DNA of 9,012 nt from Nitriliruptoraceae bacterium (GCA_007134165.1 SLLJ01000336.1:1-9012); one strand, 5' to 3'. Positions 1 through 7,032 are shown, counted from the stretch's first letter. Notes: generated by a model not told the origin, from the letters alone. Translations and numbers: made by a program.

Positions 1-1
1 G

Positions 2-154
2 CTGATCGAGCAGCAGGCCTTCGTCGGCGAACCGCGTCTGCTCTGCCGCGGCTGGGGCGCAATCACTGACCGGCGCGAACTGGTCGTGCTCGCGACGACG
101 GGACCCCTCCTGCACCGCCAGGCCAGAGTTCCCTGCCAACCACATCGAGCCGGC
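2..154 (+). pseudogene. Truncated HxlR-like regulator fragment (5' end outside window)
   Basis: An open frame runs from the window edge to a TGA at 152-154. Its first residues (LIEQQAFVGEPRL) match residues 22-34 of the double HxlR regulator encoded at 3743-4672 (LILQQAFAGERRF). At DNA level bases 1-32 match 3805-3836 at 29 of 32 positions. Similarity then fades: a GW pair and a region ending LLHR can be aligned with the recognition helix region (SGWRDR...GVLSR) only with a few gaps. The frame stops where the wing of the winged helix should begin, so the dimerisation helix and Cys tail are missing. I infer a broken or decaying copy of an HxlR gene whose start lies to the left. It could instead be the genuine end of an unrelated short protein with a chance match; the nucleotide identity over the first 32 bases argues against that. 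Confidence 0.5.
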
Positions 155-917
155 TGATCCTCGCGCACCCGCCTACGGGCAGCCCGTGGCTCCGGGTCAA
201 CCATGCCTGAGCTACCGCAGGGACCTGCACCGCCGGTCAGGCGCGCCCGATAGCGGACGACAGGAGGTTCGAGTCTCGGCGCACCCACCCTCAGGCGTCG
301 ACCCGCCCGGCTGCTGGCGGACCGCGGAGTCTGGCTTCACGGCGTTTGCCACCGTGCGATCCGGTCGTCGGAGATGGCGCCCACAGTGCCAGGTGAGCGC
401 GCCTCGCTCCCCAACCGGGGGACGAACTCGTGTCAGCCACGGCGTTCCACACCGGTCGCGTCTGGTCCAGCGGGGTCGTGGTGATCGGGACGACCCCAGC
501 CACCGAGGGGTCCCGACCCCACGGTTGCACCGCGAATACCGCGGATTCCAACCGTCGCGGCCCATCCGTCGCGGTCCAACCGTCGCGGCCCATCCGGCGG
601 GGTCCATCCAGGCCGGTCCGCACGACGGACACGACCCCAAACGCTGCACAGAGCGTGACGGCCGCCTCGTTCGACGACACCACGACATCGCCCGTCCCCT
701 ACCCCAAGCGTAACGCTTCGTAGTAGTGGTTAGCAGGGCGTTGTCCACGCATTACCTAAAGTGGCCAGCCGTACGCGCAATGTCATCGCAGCCATGATTG
801 ATCTCCCCGAGGGCGAGATTCCGGCGGCTTGTACGTCCTCGCGGCGGCAGCGAGCTTCTACTCTTAACGCAGAGTCCACGCGTGACCGCTTATGGAGTTC
901 AGAAGGGGCAACGGCCT
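155..917. other. Gene-poor stretch upstream of the sensor kinase
   Basis: I see no convincing gene here. Long open frames exist on both strands (for example 186-713 plus and 212-748 minus), but they overlap each other, are rich in Arg, Pro and Gly, show no family motif and lack good ribosome binding sites, as expected by chance in GC-rich DNA. The stretch holds a 14-base tandem repeat (547-628) and an imperfect hairpin at 486-515 (CGGGA/TCCCG outer stem, CCCC/GGGG inner stem). The promoter of the kinase gene should lie in the last 150 bases, but I could not pick a -35/-10 pair with acceptable spacing. Confidence 0.6.
547..628. repeat. 14-base tandem repeat, about six units
   Basis: Consecutive 14-base units start at 547, 561, 575, 589 and 603, with a shorter degenerate sixth unit at 617. 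The best units read tccaaccgtcgcgg (547 and 575, identical) and cccatccgtcgcgg (561). The units alternate in pairs, so the array also reads as a 28-base repeat with copies 547-574 and 575-602 differing at two positions. The units decay toward the right. Fourteen is not a multiple of three, which fits non-coding DNA. No function is evident. Confidence 0.75.
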
Positions 918-2789
918 ATGATGAGCTGGCTGCTGCTGGTCGATCTCGTGCTGCTGTTCTCGTTCTGGCTGTTCCTGGTCGAGCGGACCAGAGGGACCAC
1001 CCGGATCGTGCTGTTCCAGGCAGCGATCGGGGCCCTGGTCCTCATCGCAGCCACGCTTGGCAAGGCCTACTCCCTGAACCTGGGCGCGCTGCAGCTCACC
1101 CTCGGGAACATTGCCTACGCCGCAGTGATCATGGCCTCGGTCGCGATGTTCGCCGCAACCCGCGACCCGAGAGTCATCCGCGACGCCATACGCCTGGTGC
1201 TGGCCGTCAACCTCATCGCCATCGGTGTCCTGGCCATCTCGGCCCTGGCGCTGCAGCAGCCGAACACCCAGTTGGTCACCGACATCTCGACGCACACCTT
1301 CAGTACCGGGATCCTTCCGGCAGTGTTCGGCGGTGCCCTGCACATCGTTCAACTGCTGCTGCTCGCCTTTGTCATGGAACGCACGCGGCGAACATCCGCA
1401 TCGCCGACGCTGCTGGGAGTGGTGACCGTCGCGTCGTTCATCCTGGTCCTGGGGCTCGATGGCGCGATCTACCCTGCGCTGGTCACCTTCGTCCAACCTG
1501 AACTGGCACCCCTGCTGTCTTCGGGCTGGTCCGGCGTGGCCGCCAAGCTGTTGCTCGGCGCGCTGTACGCCGTGCCCCTCAGCGGGTTCCTCCTCGTGCA
1601 TCAGCGCTCTGCCAGCGACGATCGTGAGGCCGACCTGCGCGGTCTGCTGTTCGCGCCACGACGGGCAGTTCTCGACACCGTCACCCGAGCCGTCGACGAG
1701 CGGGAGGAACTGGTGACCCGGCTCGACGATGTCGTGGCCGCGATCACCGACTGGCTCCTTGGCGTCGACGCCGACTGGTGCACGACGTTCGTCAACGCAA
1801 CGGCAGCGGAGTCGGTCGGGGCCGATCCCGGCGAGCTCATTGGCCGGTCGCTGTGGGATGCATTTCCCAACATCCGCGACACCGAGGTGGAGCGGGCGCT
1901 GCGCAGCGTGGCGACCAGCGGCGTCGCAGCGACCCTGTACACCGAGGCGCTGATTCCCGGCACGAGCATGGATCTGACCATCTATCCGGCGCGCGACGGC
2001 TTGGTGCTCTACGCCAACGACGTGTCCGAGCGACTGGAAGCACAGCGCCGCATCGAGGCCGCGAACGCCGCGGAACAGACAGCTGCTGACCGTCTGCGCG
2101 AGGTCGATCTGTTGAGGAACAACTTCCTGACCTCCGTCTCCCACGAACTGCGCAGCCCATTGACCGTCATCCGCGGCCTGTCTGAGACGCTGCAGCGCAA
2201 GTCATCCACCCTGGACACGAACACCCGGACAAGGATCGAAGCAGCCCTGGTCGCCAACAGCCTGCGGCTGAGCAACCTGCTCGATGATCTACTCGATGTC
2301 GAACGCGTGGTCCGCGGCATGCTGGTCATGGAACCCGACGGGTGCGATGTCTCCTCGTTGGTACGTGACGTCGTTGCGGTGCATCCAAGCGCCGATCGGA
2401 TCACGGTGGAACTTCCGGACGAGTTGCCTGCGCTCGTCGATCCCCACCGTATGGAGCGCATCGTCGTCAACCTGCTCGACAACGCCGCGAAGTACGCCCC
2501 GGACGGCTCCATCGGGGTGGCACTACACGCGGATGACGACCAGTTGCTGCTCGAGGTGATCGATGAGGGACCGGGGATACCTCGCACGGACCTCGACCGT
2601 GTCTTCGAACCGTTCCATCGCGCCGACACGAACCATCCCCAGCCGGGCACCGGCATCGGGCTCACACTGGTGCGCGAGTTCGCCGAACTCCACGGCGGCC
2701 GTGCCTGGGCAGAACCCACCGAACACGTGGGGGCACATTTCTGCGTCAAGCTCCCCCTGACACCTACGGCCGAGTCGGCGGCGAACTGA
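918..2789 (+). CDS. Membrane-bound PAS sensor histidine kinase
   Basis: The 623-residue product is a sensor kinase that should autophosphorylate on His and pass the phosphate to a response regulator. Residues 3-228 contain about seven hydrophobic segments (roughly 3-22, 29-50, 60-81, 90-112, 128-153, 162-190, 203-228), so the sensor region sits in the membrane. A PAS domain (about 276-370) follows, starting ITDWLLGVDADW, then a probable coiled-coil linker (371-397). The HisKA H-box SVSHELRSPLT has phospho-acceptor His409. The ATPase domain has the N-box NLLDNAAKYAP (Asn522), the G1 box DEGPGIP (549-555), an F-box around VFEPFHR and the G2 box GTGIGL (577-582), so the catalytic core looks intact. 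I chose ATG 918 because AGAAGGGG lies nine bases upstream and the first membrane helix begins at once. In-frame starts further up (GTG 882, TTG 798) lack a good ribosome binding site. No response regulator is adjacent, so the partner and signal are unknown. Confidence 0.93.
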   Translation: MMSWLLLVDLVLLFSFWLFLVERTRGTTRIVLFQAAIGALVLIAATLGKAYSLNLGALQLTLGNIAYAAVIMASVAMFAATRDPRVIRDAIRLVLAVNLIAIGVLAISALALQQPNTQLVTDISTHTFSTGILPAVFGGALHIVQLLLLAFVMERTRRTSASPTLLGVVTVASFILVLGLDGAIYPALVTFVQPELAPLLSSGWSGVAAKLLLGALYAVPLSGFLLVHQRSASDDREADLRGLLFAPRRAVLDTVTRAVDEREELVTRLDDVVAAITDWLLGVDADWCTTFVNATAAESVGADPGELIGRSLWDAFPNIRDTEVERALRSVATSGVAATLYTEALIPGTSMDLTIYPARDGLVLYANDVSERLEAQRRIEAANAAEQTAADRLREVDLLRNNFLTSVSHELRSPLTVIRGLSETLQRKSSTLDTNTRTRIEAALVANSLRLSNLLDDLLDVERVVRGMLVMEPDGCDVSSLVRDVVAVHPSADRITVELPDELPALVDPHRMERIVVNLLDNAAKYAPDGSIGVALHADDDQLLLEVIDEGPGIPRTDLDRVFEPFHRADTNHPQPGTGIGLTLVREFAELHGGRAWAEPTEHVGAHFCVKLPLTPTAESAAN

Positions 2790-2822
2790 GCCCGGATTCG
2801 ACCGACCCCCCACGAACCGGGC
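2790..2822 (+). terminator. Hairpin terminator after the sensor kinase
   Basis: Directly after the TGA of the kinase, GCCCGG (2790-2795), a bulged A and TTCG (2797-2800) pair with CGAA (2813-2816) and CCGGGC (2817-2822) around a 12-base loop. This gives ten base pairs with one bulge. There is no following T-run, as is common for hairpins thought to end transcription in GC-rich actinobacteria. Terminator function is inferred from position and stem strength. Confidence 0.55.
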
Positions 2823-3363
2823 ATGAAGCAGGGTGCGGAGAGTCTCCACGAATGGCCTTCACTCGCAGGCAGCACTTCGACGGGCGGTGCTGCCCGCGAC
2901 ACCCCCTCGGTCCGGGCCGACAAAGCGGTGGGTCGCGTCGCCTGCCGTCACGGCGGAGCTTCGTTGGACCCGAACTGACGACGCACAGCCACGGAAGGTT
3001 GGTCTCGACCTCCGGCCCTCGTTGAGAGGACGGCCCTCGCTGCGCACTCGGCTCGCACAACTTCACTTCGAGTTGAGCATGATGTTTGGCGGCACCCCAG
3101 TGACCAACGGGCACGCGAGCACCTCATCGATGACTGTTCGGTGCGTCGCCGTACATGGCACGAGAGAGCCGAAGCAAGCAGCGCGCTCGGCCCAACCCGG
3201 GAGGCATCGCTTCATCGTGGGCCGCACGGAGTTTCTCGGCACCGAAGCACCGGCGCCCAATTTCACCGTGGAAGATCCGTTCGGAGAAGTATCATCGTCT
3301 TGTCGAGGTCGAGGGTTTGAGGGCTGACAGGTTGGCGCGAGCAGCGCGGGCCCCCTTCGCGAG

Positions 3364-3436
3364 GCCCGGCACTCTTCAACCGAGCCGGGCGCGCGCGACC
3401 ACGAAGGGTGGGTGGTGCACCCGCATCGTGCGGTGC
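3364..3436. other. Pair of GC-rich hairpins in gene-free DNA
   Basis: The first stem is perfect: GCCCGGC (3364-3370) pairs with GCCGGGC (3384-3390) around a 13-base loop. The second, at 3417-3436, has GCACC and GCA pairing with TGC and GGTGC (eight pairs, one bulged C) around a three-base loop. They are 26 bases apart. They could be terminators, part of a small RNA, or chance structures in GC-rich DNA. No T-run follows either on the plus strand. Confidence 0.3.
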
Positions 3437-3695
3437 CGAGCAACCCTCAGAGCAGGCAACGACCGACGCTCCGCAGTCGATCGCCAGTAACGTGCGTGGC
3501 GATGAAGCTCCCGAGGCCAGCAGGCAGGCCAAACCCGCCGACGCGGACACCACAACGGACCCGATCCCTCAACGGACCGACCCGCCGCGTTCGGTAGCCC
3601 CGTGGCAGCTGCGAACGCCGGCGCCGCCCTGTCCCATCTACGAAACAGACGCCGCTGCACGCCGCATGGTCCAACCTCGACCGGACGCCACGGCG

Positions 3696-3701
3696 TAGCA
3701 T
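3696..3701 (+). promoter_or_regulatory. Possible -10 element of the HxlR gene
   Basis: TAGCAT fits the TANNNT pattern of actinobacterial -10 boxes and lies 41 bases before the start codon. I see no good -35 hexamer at 16-18 bases upstream. The call rests on a short motif alone and is weak. Confidence 0.22.
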
Positions 3702-3742
3702 CGCAGGGTCGTGCTCGTCTGCCGCCGCCGTGAGGAGCGTTC

Positions 3743-4672
3743 ATGCCAGCCTCCCGCGAGCGCATCGGTGGGGCACTGCAGTTGCTCGGCGACCAGTGGG
3801 TACTGCTGATCCTGCAGCAGGCCTTCGCCGGCGAACGGCGATTCAGCGGCTGGCGCGACCGGCTGTCGATCTCCGAGGCGGTGTTGGCCGCCCGGCTCCG
3901 GTTGCTCGTCGACGCGGGGGTGCTCAGCCGCGTGCCCTACCGCGACGAGCACCGCACCCGCGAGGAATACCGACTGACCGAGGCAGGCCTGGCGTTGTGG
4001 CAGGTGCTGGTCGCCATCTGGGCCTGGGAGGTGGCGTGGGTCCCAGGACGCACCGAGCAACTGCCCGCGCTGGTGCACACCGTCTGCGGTCAGTCGTGCC
4101 GACCGCTGCTGGGCTGTGCCGCCTGCGGCACGCGCGACGTACGGGCGCGCGAGACCACCCTTCTGCGGGCGCCCGGACGTAGTCTGGCCGATGCCAGCCC
4201 CCCACGCCGCTTTCGCCGCAGTGGCTGGGAGGCGGTCGCCGACCGGCCCGAGCTGTTCTTCCCCGAGACGATGGCGATCCTCGGGGACCGCTGGGCGAGC
4301 GCGCTGATGGCCGCGGCCTTCCTCGGGGTGCGCCGCTTCCGGGACCTCGAACGGGAGTTGGGCATCGGGCCGAGCATGCTCAGCGCCCGGCTGGGCGAAC
4401 TGGTCGAACGCGGGGTGCTCGACCGCGTCGAACTGCCGGACTCGCAGGCGGTCGAGTACCGCCTGACCGGCAAGGGCCGGGAGTTCTTCCCCGTCGTGAG
4501 CCTGATCGTGGACTGGGGCCAACGGTTCCTGCCGGCCGCACCGAGCACCCTGAGCATCGCGCACCCGGCCTGCGGCCAGCCCTTCGTCCCCTGCCTGACC
4601 TGTGAGGCCTGCGGTGGCGTGCTCCACCGTCGCGAGGTGCGCTTCGCCCCGATCCTCGCTCCGAGCCAGTGA
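3743..4672 (+). CDS. Tandem double-HxlR winged-helix transcriptional regulator
   Basis: The 309-residue product carries two HxlR-type DNA-binding units in one chain; ordinary HxlR proteins are about 100-150 residues with one unit and bind DNA as dimers. Unit 1 (about 10-100) reads LLGDQWVLLILQQAF, GERRF, LAARLRLLVDAGVLSRV, EYRLTEAG. Unit 2 (about 175-265) reads ILGDRWASALMAAAF, GVRRF, LSARLGELVERGVLDRV, EYRLTGKG. Each unit is followed by a matching 18-residue His/Cys motif, HxxCGQ...CxxCG: His112, Cys115, Cys125, Cys128 and His274, Cys277, Cys287, Cys290. These could bind zinc or act as a thiol switch. ATG 3743 has GAGGAG five bases upstream. The gene converges with the minus-strand operon, so it does not share a divergent promoter with it; control of that operon, or of itself, is possible but only inferred. 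The fused dimer-like layout is the notable feature. Confidence 0.9.
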   Translation: MPASRERIGGALQLLGDQWVLLILQQAFAGERRFSGWRDRLSISEAVLAARLRLLVDAGVLSRVPYRDEHRTREEYRLTEAGLALWQVLVAIWAWEVAWVPGRTEQLPALVHTVCGQSCRPLLGCAACGTRDVRARETTLLRAPGRSLADASPPRRFRRSGWEAVADRPELFFPETMAILGDRWASALMAAAFLGVRRFRDLERELGIGPSMLSARLGELVERGVLDRVELPDSQAVEYRLTGKGREFFPVVSLIVDWGQRFLPAAPSTLSIAHPACGQPFVPCLTCEACGGVLHRREVRFAPILAPSQ

Positions 4673-4704
4673 TCCGTCACGGAGTCGGCGTTCCGGCTGG
4701 CTGA

Positions 4705-4775
4705 ACTCGCGCTTGAGCGAGTGGTCGCGTAGCGCATACCCTCGGGTCGGTCGAGCCCTTGACCACCACTCGCTC
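4705..4775. terminator. Hairpin between converging genes, likely terminator
   Basis: GAGCGAGTGGT (4715-4725) pairs perfectly with ACCACTCGCTC (4765-4775), an 11-base-pair stem with a 39-base loop. The stem ends two bases beyond the stop codon of the minus-strand oxidoreductase. A competing small hairpin uses ACTCGC (4705-4710) with GCGAGT (4717-4722), so the GCGAGT segment has two possible partners. There is no T-run on either strand. The position between converging genes suggests termination of the minus-strand operon and perhaps of the HxlR gene too. Confidence 0.5.
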
Positions 4776-4777
4776 GG

Positions 4778-5767
4778 TCAGGTTCCGGCCGTCACCGCCG
4801 CGCGATGCTCGGCCAACACCCGCAGGGTGTGCTCGCCGGCCGGGTCGTCGTCGGTGGCGCTGGGCACCAGCACGACCTCCTGTGCGCCGGCCGCGGCATA
4901 GGCCTCGAGCCGGGCGACCACGCCTGCCAGATCACCGACCGCACCCACCGCCTCGACCATGGTGTCGGGGACCGCGGCGAGCAGTTCGCGGGGATGCGCG
5001 CCGGCTGCGGCCAGCGCCACCGGGTGCTCGAAGCCGGCCGCGGCGAACAGCTGCGCGTAGCCGGGAGCCCCCAGGTAGGCGACCAGGGCGGCGCGCAACT
5101 GCGCATAGGCGTCCGGGGTCGGGTCGATGGCGATCGGCACCCACACGGCCAGGGCCACCGGGGCACGACCGGCCTCCGCGGCGGCGACGGTGCGGGCTTC
5201 GGCCAGCTCGGCGAGCGCGTCGACGGTGACGAGGTTGGCGACCATCCGCTCGCCTTCCTCAGCGGCGACCTGCACTGCCCGCGGTCCGAACGCCGCGATG
5301 GTCAGCGGCCCGCCGGGCGGGTCCAGCCGCAGTCGGAAGCCGCTGGTGCGCAGAACCTGCCCGTCGAGCTCGGCGCGCCGTCCAGCCATGAGCTCCCGGC
5401 AGGCCCGCGCCGACTCGCGCAGGGTCTGCGCTGCGCGTGCCGGCGAGCGCCCGTGCCACTGCCCGACCACTGTCGGCGAGGAGGTACCCAGCGCCACCGC
5501 CACCGGCCGGCCGGTGAGGTCCGCAACCGACGCCGCGCCCATGGCGATGCCGACGGGGCTTCGCACCGCCACCGCCAGCGGCCCGAGGCACAGTGGGATG
5601 CGACGGGTCACCCCGGCCACCGCGGTGCCCAGCGCCATCGCGTCGTAGGTCGCCATCTCGCCGACCCACAACTCGTCGTAGCCGGCGTCGTCCGCGATCT
5701 CTGCGGTGGTCATGACCTCCCGGGCGGGACGGTCCAGCCACAGGCCGAGTGCCACCGACAGCCTCAC
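4778..5767 (-). CDS. Luciferase-like (LLM) class, probably F420-dependent, oxidoreductase
   Basis: The 329-residue product belongs to the bacterial luciferase-like superfamily, TIM-barrel enzymes using FMN or coenzyme F420. Supporting stretches are the N-terminal strand RLSVALGLWLDRP, AGYDELWVGEM, the PVAVALGTSSP segment and the conserved AAFGPRAVQVAAEEGERMV, followed by the C-terminal barrel helices. The length is usual for the family, and the overall look recalls F420-dependent oxidoreductases of actinobacteria such as the Rv3093c type; that subgroup is my recollection, not a search. I chose GTG 5765-5767 because AGGAG lies six bases upstream. A start at ATG 5797 would add ten residues (MVGRWHEERR) that do not look like family sequence. 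It is the last gene of the minus-strand operon, 49 bases after the thiolase stop. The substrate cannot be read from sequence; the neighbours suggest a CoA thioester or a related carbonyl or enoyl compound. Confidence 0.88.
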   Translation of the reverse strand: MRLSVALGLWLDRPAREVMTTAEIADDAGYDELWVGEMATYDAMALGTAVAGVTRRIPLCLGPLAVAVRSPVGIAMGAASVADLTGRPVAVALGTSSPTVVGQWHGRSPARAAQTLRESARACRELMAGRRAELDGQVLRTSGFRLRLDPPGGPLTIAAFGPRAVQVAAEEGERMVANLVTVDALAELAEARTVAAAEAGRAPVALAVWVPIAIDPTPDAYAQLRAALVAYLGAPGYAQLFAAAGFEHPVALAAAGAHPRELLAAVPDTMVEAVGAVGDLAGVVARLEAYAAAGAQEVVLVPSATDDDPAGEHTLRVLAEHRAAVTAGT

Positions 5768-5816
5768 GCGACGCTCCTCATGCCACCGACCCACCATGCG
5801 ACCAACGCGATCCTGC

Positions 5817-7031
5817 TCATGCCACCCGCTCCACCAACACGGCGGCGCCCGACCCGGCCGCGCCGCTGACCGCCGCCACCCCGTGACGTGCCTCGCGGCG
5901 GTGGAGTTCGTCGACCAGACCGATCAACAGGATCGCGCCGGTCGCCCCGAAGGCGTGGCCCATGGCGATCGTGCCGCCGTTGGGGTTGAGGCGGTCGTCG
6001 TCGAGGCCCAGGTCGCGCTGTAGCTTCACGCACAGCGCGGAGAATGCCTCGGCGAACTCCACGACGTCGAGGTCGCGGGCATCGAGCCCCGCCCGGCCCA
6101 GCGCCACCTCGATGGCGTCCTGGCCGGCCAGCAGCATCCGCACCGGGTCACAGCCTGCCGACGCGCCCCCGAGTAGCCGGGCACGCGGGTTGAGTCCGAG
6201 GCGCTCCGCCGCGGCAGGACTGGTCAGCAGCGTCATGGCCGCACCGTCGGCGACCGACGGCGAGGTCCCACGGGTGTGCCGGTGCTCGATGGCCGCCAGC
6301 CCCTCGACGCGGGCGAGTGCGATCGCGTCCTGCCCGCTGGCGCCGAGCTCGGCGAAGGCCGGCGGCAGAGCCGCCAGTGCCTCGGCGGTGACGCCCTCGC
6401 GCACGTGCTCGTCGCGATCGATGTTCGCCCCTTCAGGTACCAGCAACGAGCGGGCGTGATCGCCACGCTGCCAAGCGGCGGCAGCCCGCTGCTGAGTACG
6501 CGCCCCGTAGGCGTCGAGTACGTCGCGGTCATAGCCGAGTTCGGTGGCGACCAGGTCCGCGGCGATACCCATGTGCACCGACCCGACGTCACGCACCACC
6601 TCGGCGTCAGCCCACAGCGGACCACGATCCGAGAACATCGGCACCCGCGACACCGACTCCACGCCACCGGCGAGCACCACCTCGGCCTGGCCTGACACGA
6701 TCAGCCCCGCGCCGATCGCGACCGCGTCCAGCCCCGAGGAGCAGAACCGATTGACGCTGATGCCCGGAACCTGTTCGGGAAGCCCGGCGCTGAGCACGGC
6801 GGTCCGGGCGAGATTGGCGCCCTGCTCGCCGACCTGGCTGGCGCAGCCGAGCACCACCTCGTCGACCTCGGCAGGGTCGAGCCCGGCGCGATCGAGCACG
6901 CCGGTGATGGTCTGCTCGACCAGGCTCAGTGGGGGGATGGCGGCAAGCCCGCCGTCGGGCTTGGCCTTGCCGCGGGGGGTGCGCACCCCTTCGATCAGCA
7001 CGGCACGCTCAGCGGTGGACAGCGGGGACAT
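5817..7031 (-). CDS. FadA-type thiolase (acetyl-CoA C-acyltransferase family) with altered active site
   Basis: This 404-residue protein has the full thiolase fold and length. Thiolases of this type cleave 3-ketoacyl-CoA with CoA, or run the reverse condensation. The nucleophile motif NRFCSSGLDAV gives Cys97; AGGVESVSRVPM (121-132) and NPNGGTIAMGHAFGATGA with His359 are present. Two expected features are changed. The usual NEAFA reads AEAFS (327-331), and the C-terminal CxGGGMG, which carries the second catalytic cysteine, reads SGAAGSG (389-395), putting Ser389 (codon AGC, one base from TGC) in that place. Activity may be reduced, changed or lost. The rest of the gene is intact and codon use matches its neighbours, so it is not an obvious pseudogene. 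ATG 7031 begins one base after the TGA of the preceding thiolase, with GGGAG inside that gene's end, so translation is probably coupled. A role in thiolysis within the operon's CoA pathway is inferred. Confidence 0.9.
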   Translation of the reverse strand: MSPLSTAERAVLIEGVRTPRGKAKPDGGLAAIPPLSLVEQTITGVLDRAGLDPAEVDEVVLGCASQVGEQGANLARTAVLSAGLPEQVPGISVNRFCSSGLDAVAIGAGLIVSGQAEVVLAGGVESVSRVPMFSDRGPLWADAEVVRDVGSVHMGIAADLVATELGYDRDVLDAYGARTQQRAAAAWQRGDHARSLLVPEGANIDRDEHVREGVTAEALAALPPAFAELGASGQDAIALARVEGLAAIEHRHTRGTSPSVADGAAMTLLTSPAAAERLGLNPRARLLGGASAGCDPVRMLLAGQDAIEVALGRAGLDARDLDVVEFAEAFSALCVKLQRDLGLDDDRLNPNGGTIAMGHAFGATGAILLIGLVDELHRREARHGVAAVSGAAGSGAAVLVERVA

Positions 7032-7032
7032 G

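Larger units (their letters stand above)
2823..3742. other. Gene-poor stretch between kinase and HxlR regulator
   Basis: About 920 bases without a gene I can support. The longest open frames (2833-3327 plus, 3063-3443 minus, 3376-3765 minus) overlap on opposite strands, show no recognisable domain and are Arg/Pro/Ala/Ser-rich, so I take them as chance frames. I see two hairpins at 3364-3390 and 3417-3436 and a short direct repeat cggccctcg at 3013 and 3031. The last 60 bases should carry the promoter of the regulator gene. The stretch may be the decayed remains of former genes, but no homology is visible to show it. Confidence 0.55.

Noticed and set aside
266..288. A stretch like a tRNA T-arm and 3' end (ggttcgagt... 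cgcaccca), a possible tRNA remnant or attachment site
   Set aside because: The T-stem pairs poorly (only about three good pairs), no matching acceptor strand, D-arm or anticodon arm is found upstream, and no integrase is present.
547..628. CRISPR-like array
   Set aside because: The units are directly adjacent without spacers, only 14 bases long and degenerate, and no cas gene is present.
186..748. Overlapping open frames of about 175 residues on both strands (186-713 plus, 212-748 minus)
   Set aside because: They are Arg/Pro/Gly-rich, have no family motif, cover each other on opposite strands, and run through the 14-base tandem repeat. This is typical of chance frames in GC-rich DNA.
741..762. 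TTGTCC and TAAAGT as a promoter pair for the kinase
   Set aside because: The spacing is only ten bases, too short for a sigma-70-type promoter.
761..917. Open frame from GTG 761 that reads rather protein-like (MIDLPEGEIPAA around 794) upstream of the kinase
   Set aside because: It runs out of frame into the kinase gene as a shadow, has no clear ribosome binding site and matches no known family.
798..917. Longer kinase start at TTG 798 or GTG 882
   Set aside because: ATG 918 has the better ribosome binding site (AGAAGGGG) and puts the first membrane helix at the N-terminus; the extra residues show no conserved feature.
2833..3327. 164-residue plus-strand open frame after the kinase
   Set aside because: No recognisable motif, unusual composition, overlapping frames on the other strand, and a start only ten bases past a strong terminator-like hairpin without a ribosome binding site.
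4805..5869. 354-residue plus-strand open frame opposite the LLM gene
   Set aside because: It is the antisense shadow of a clearly recognisable oxidoreductase and is rich in Arg, Gly, His and Gln.
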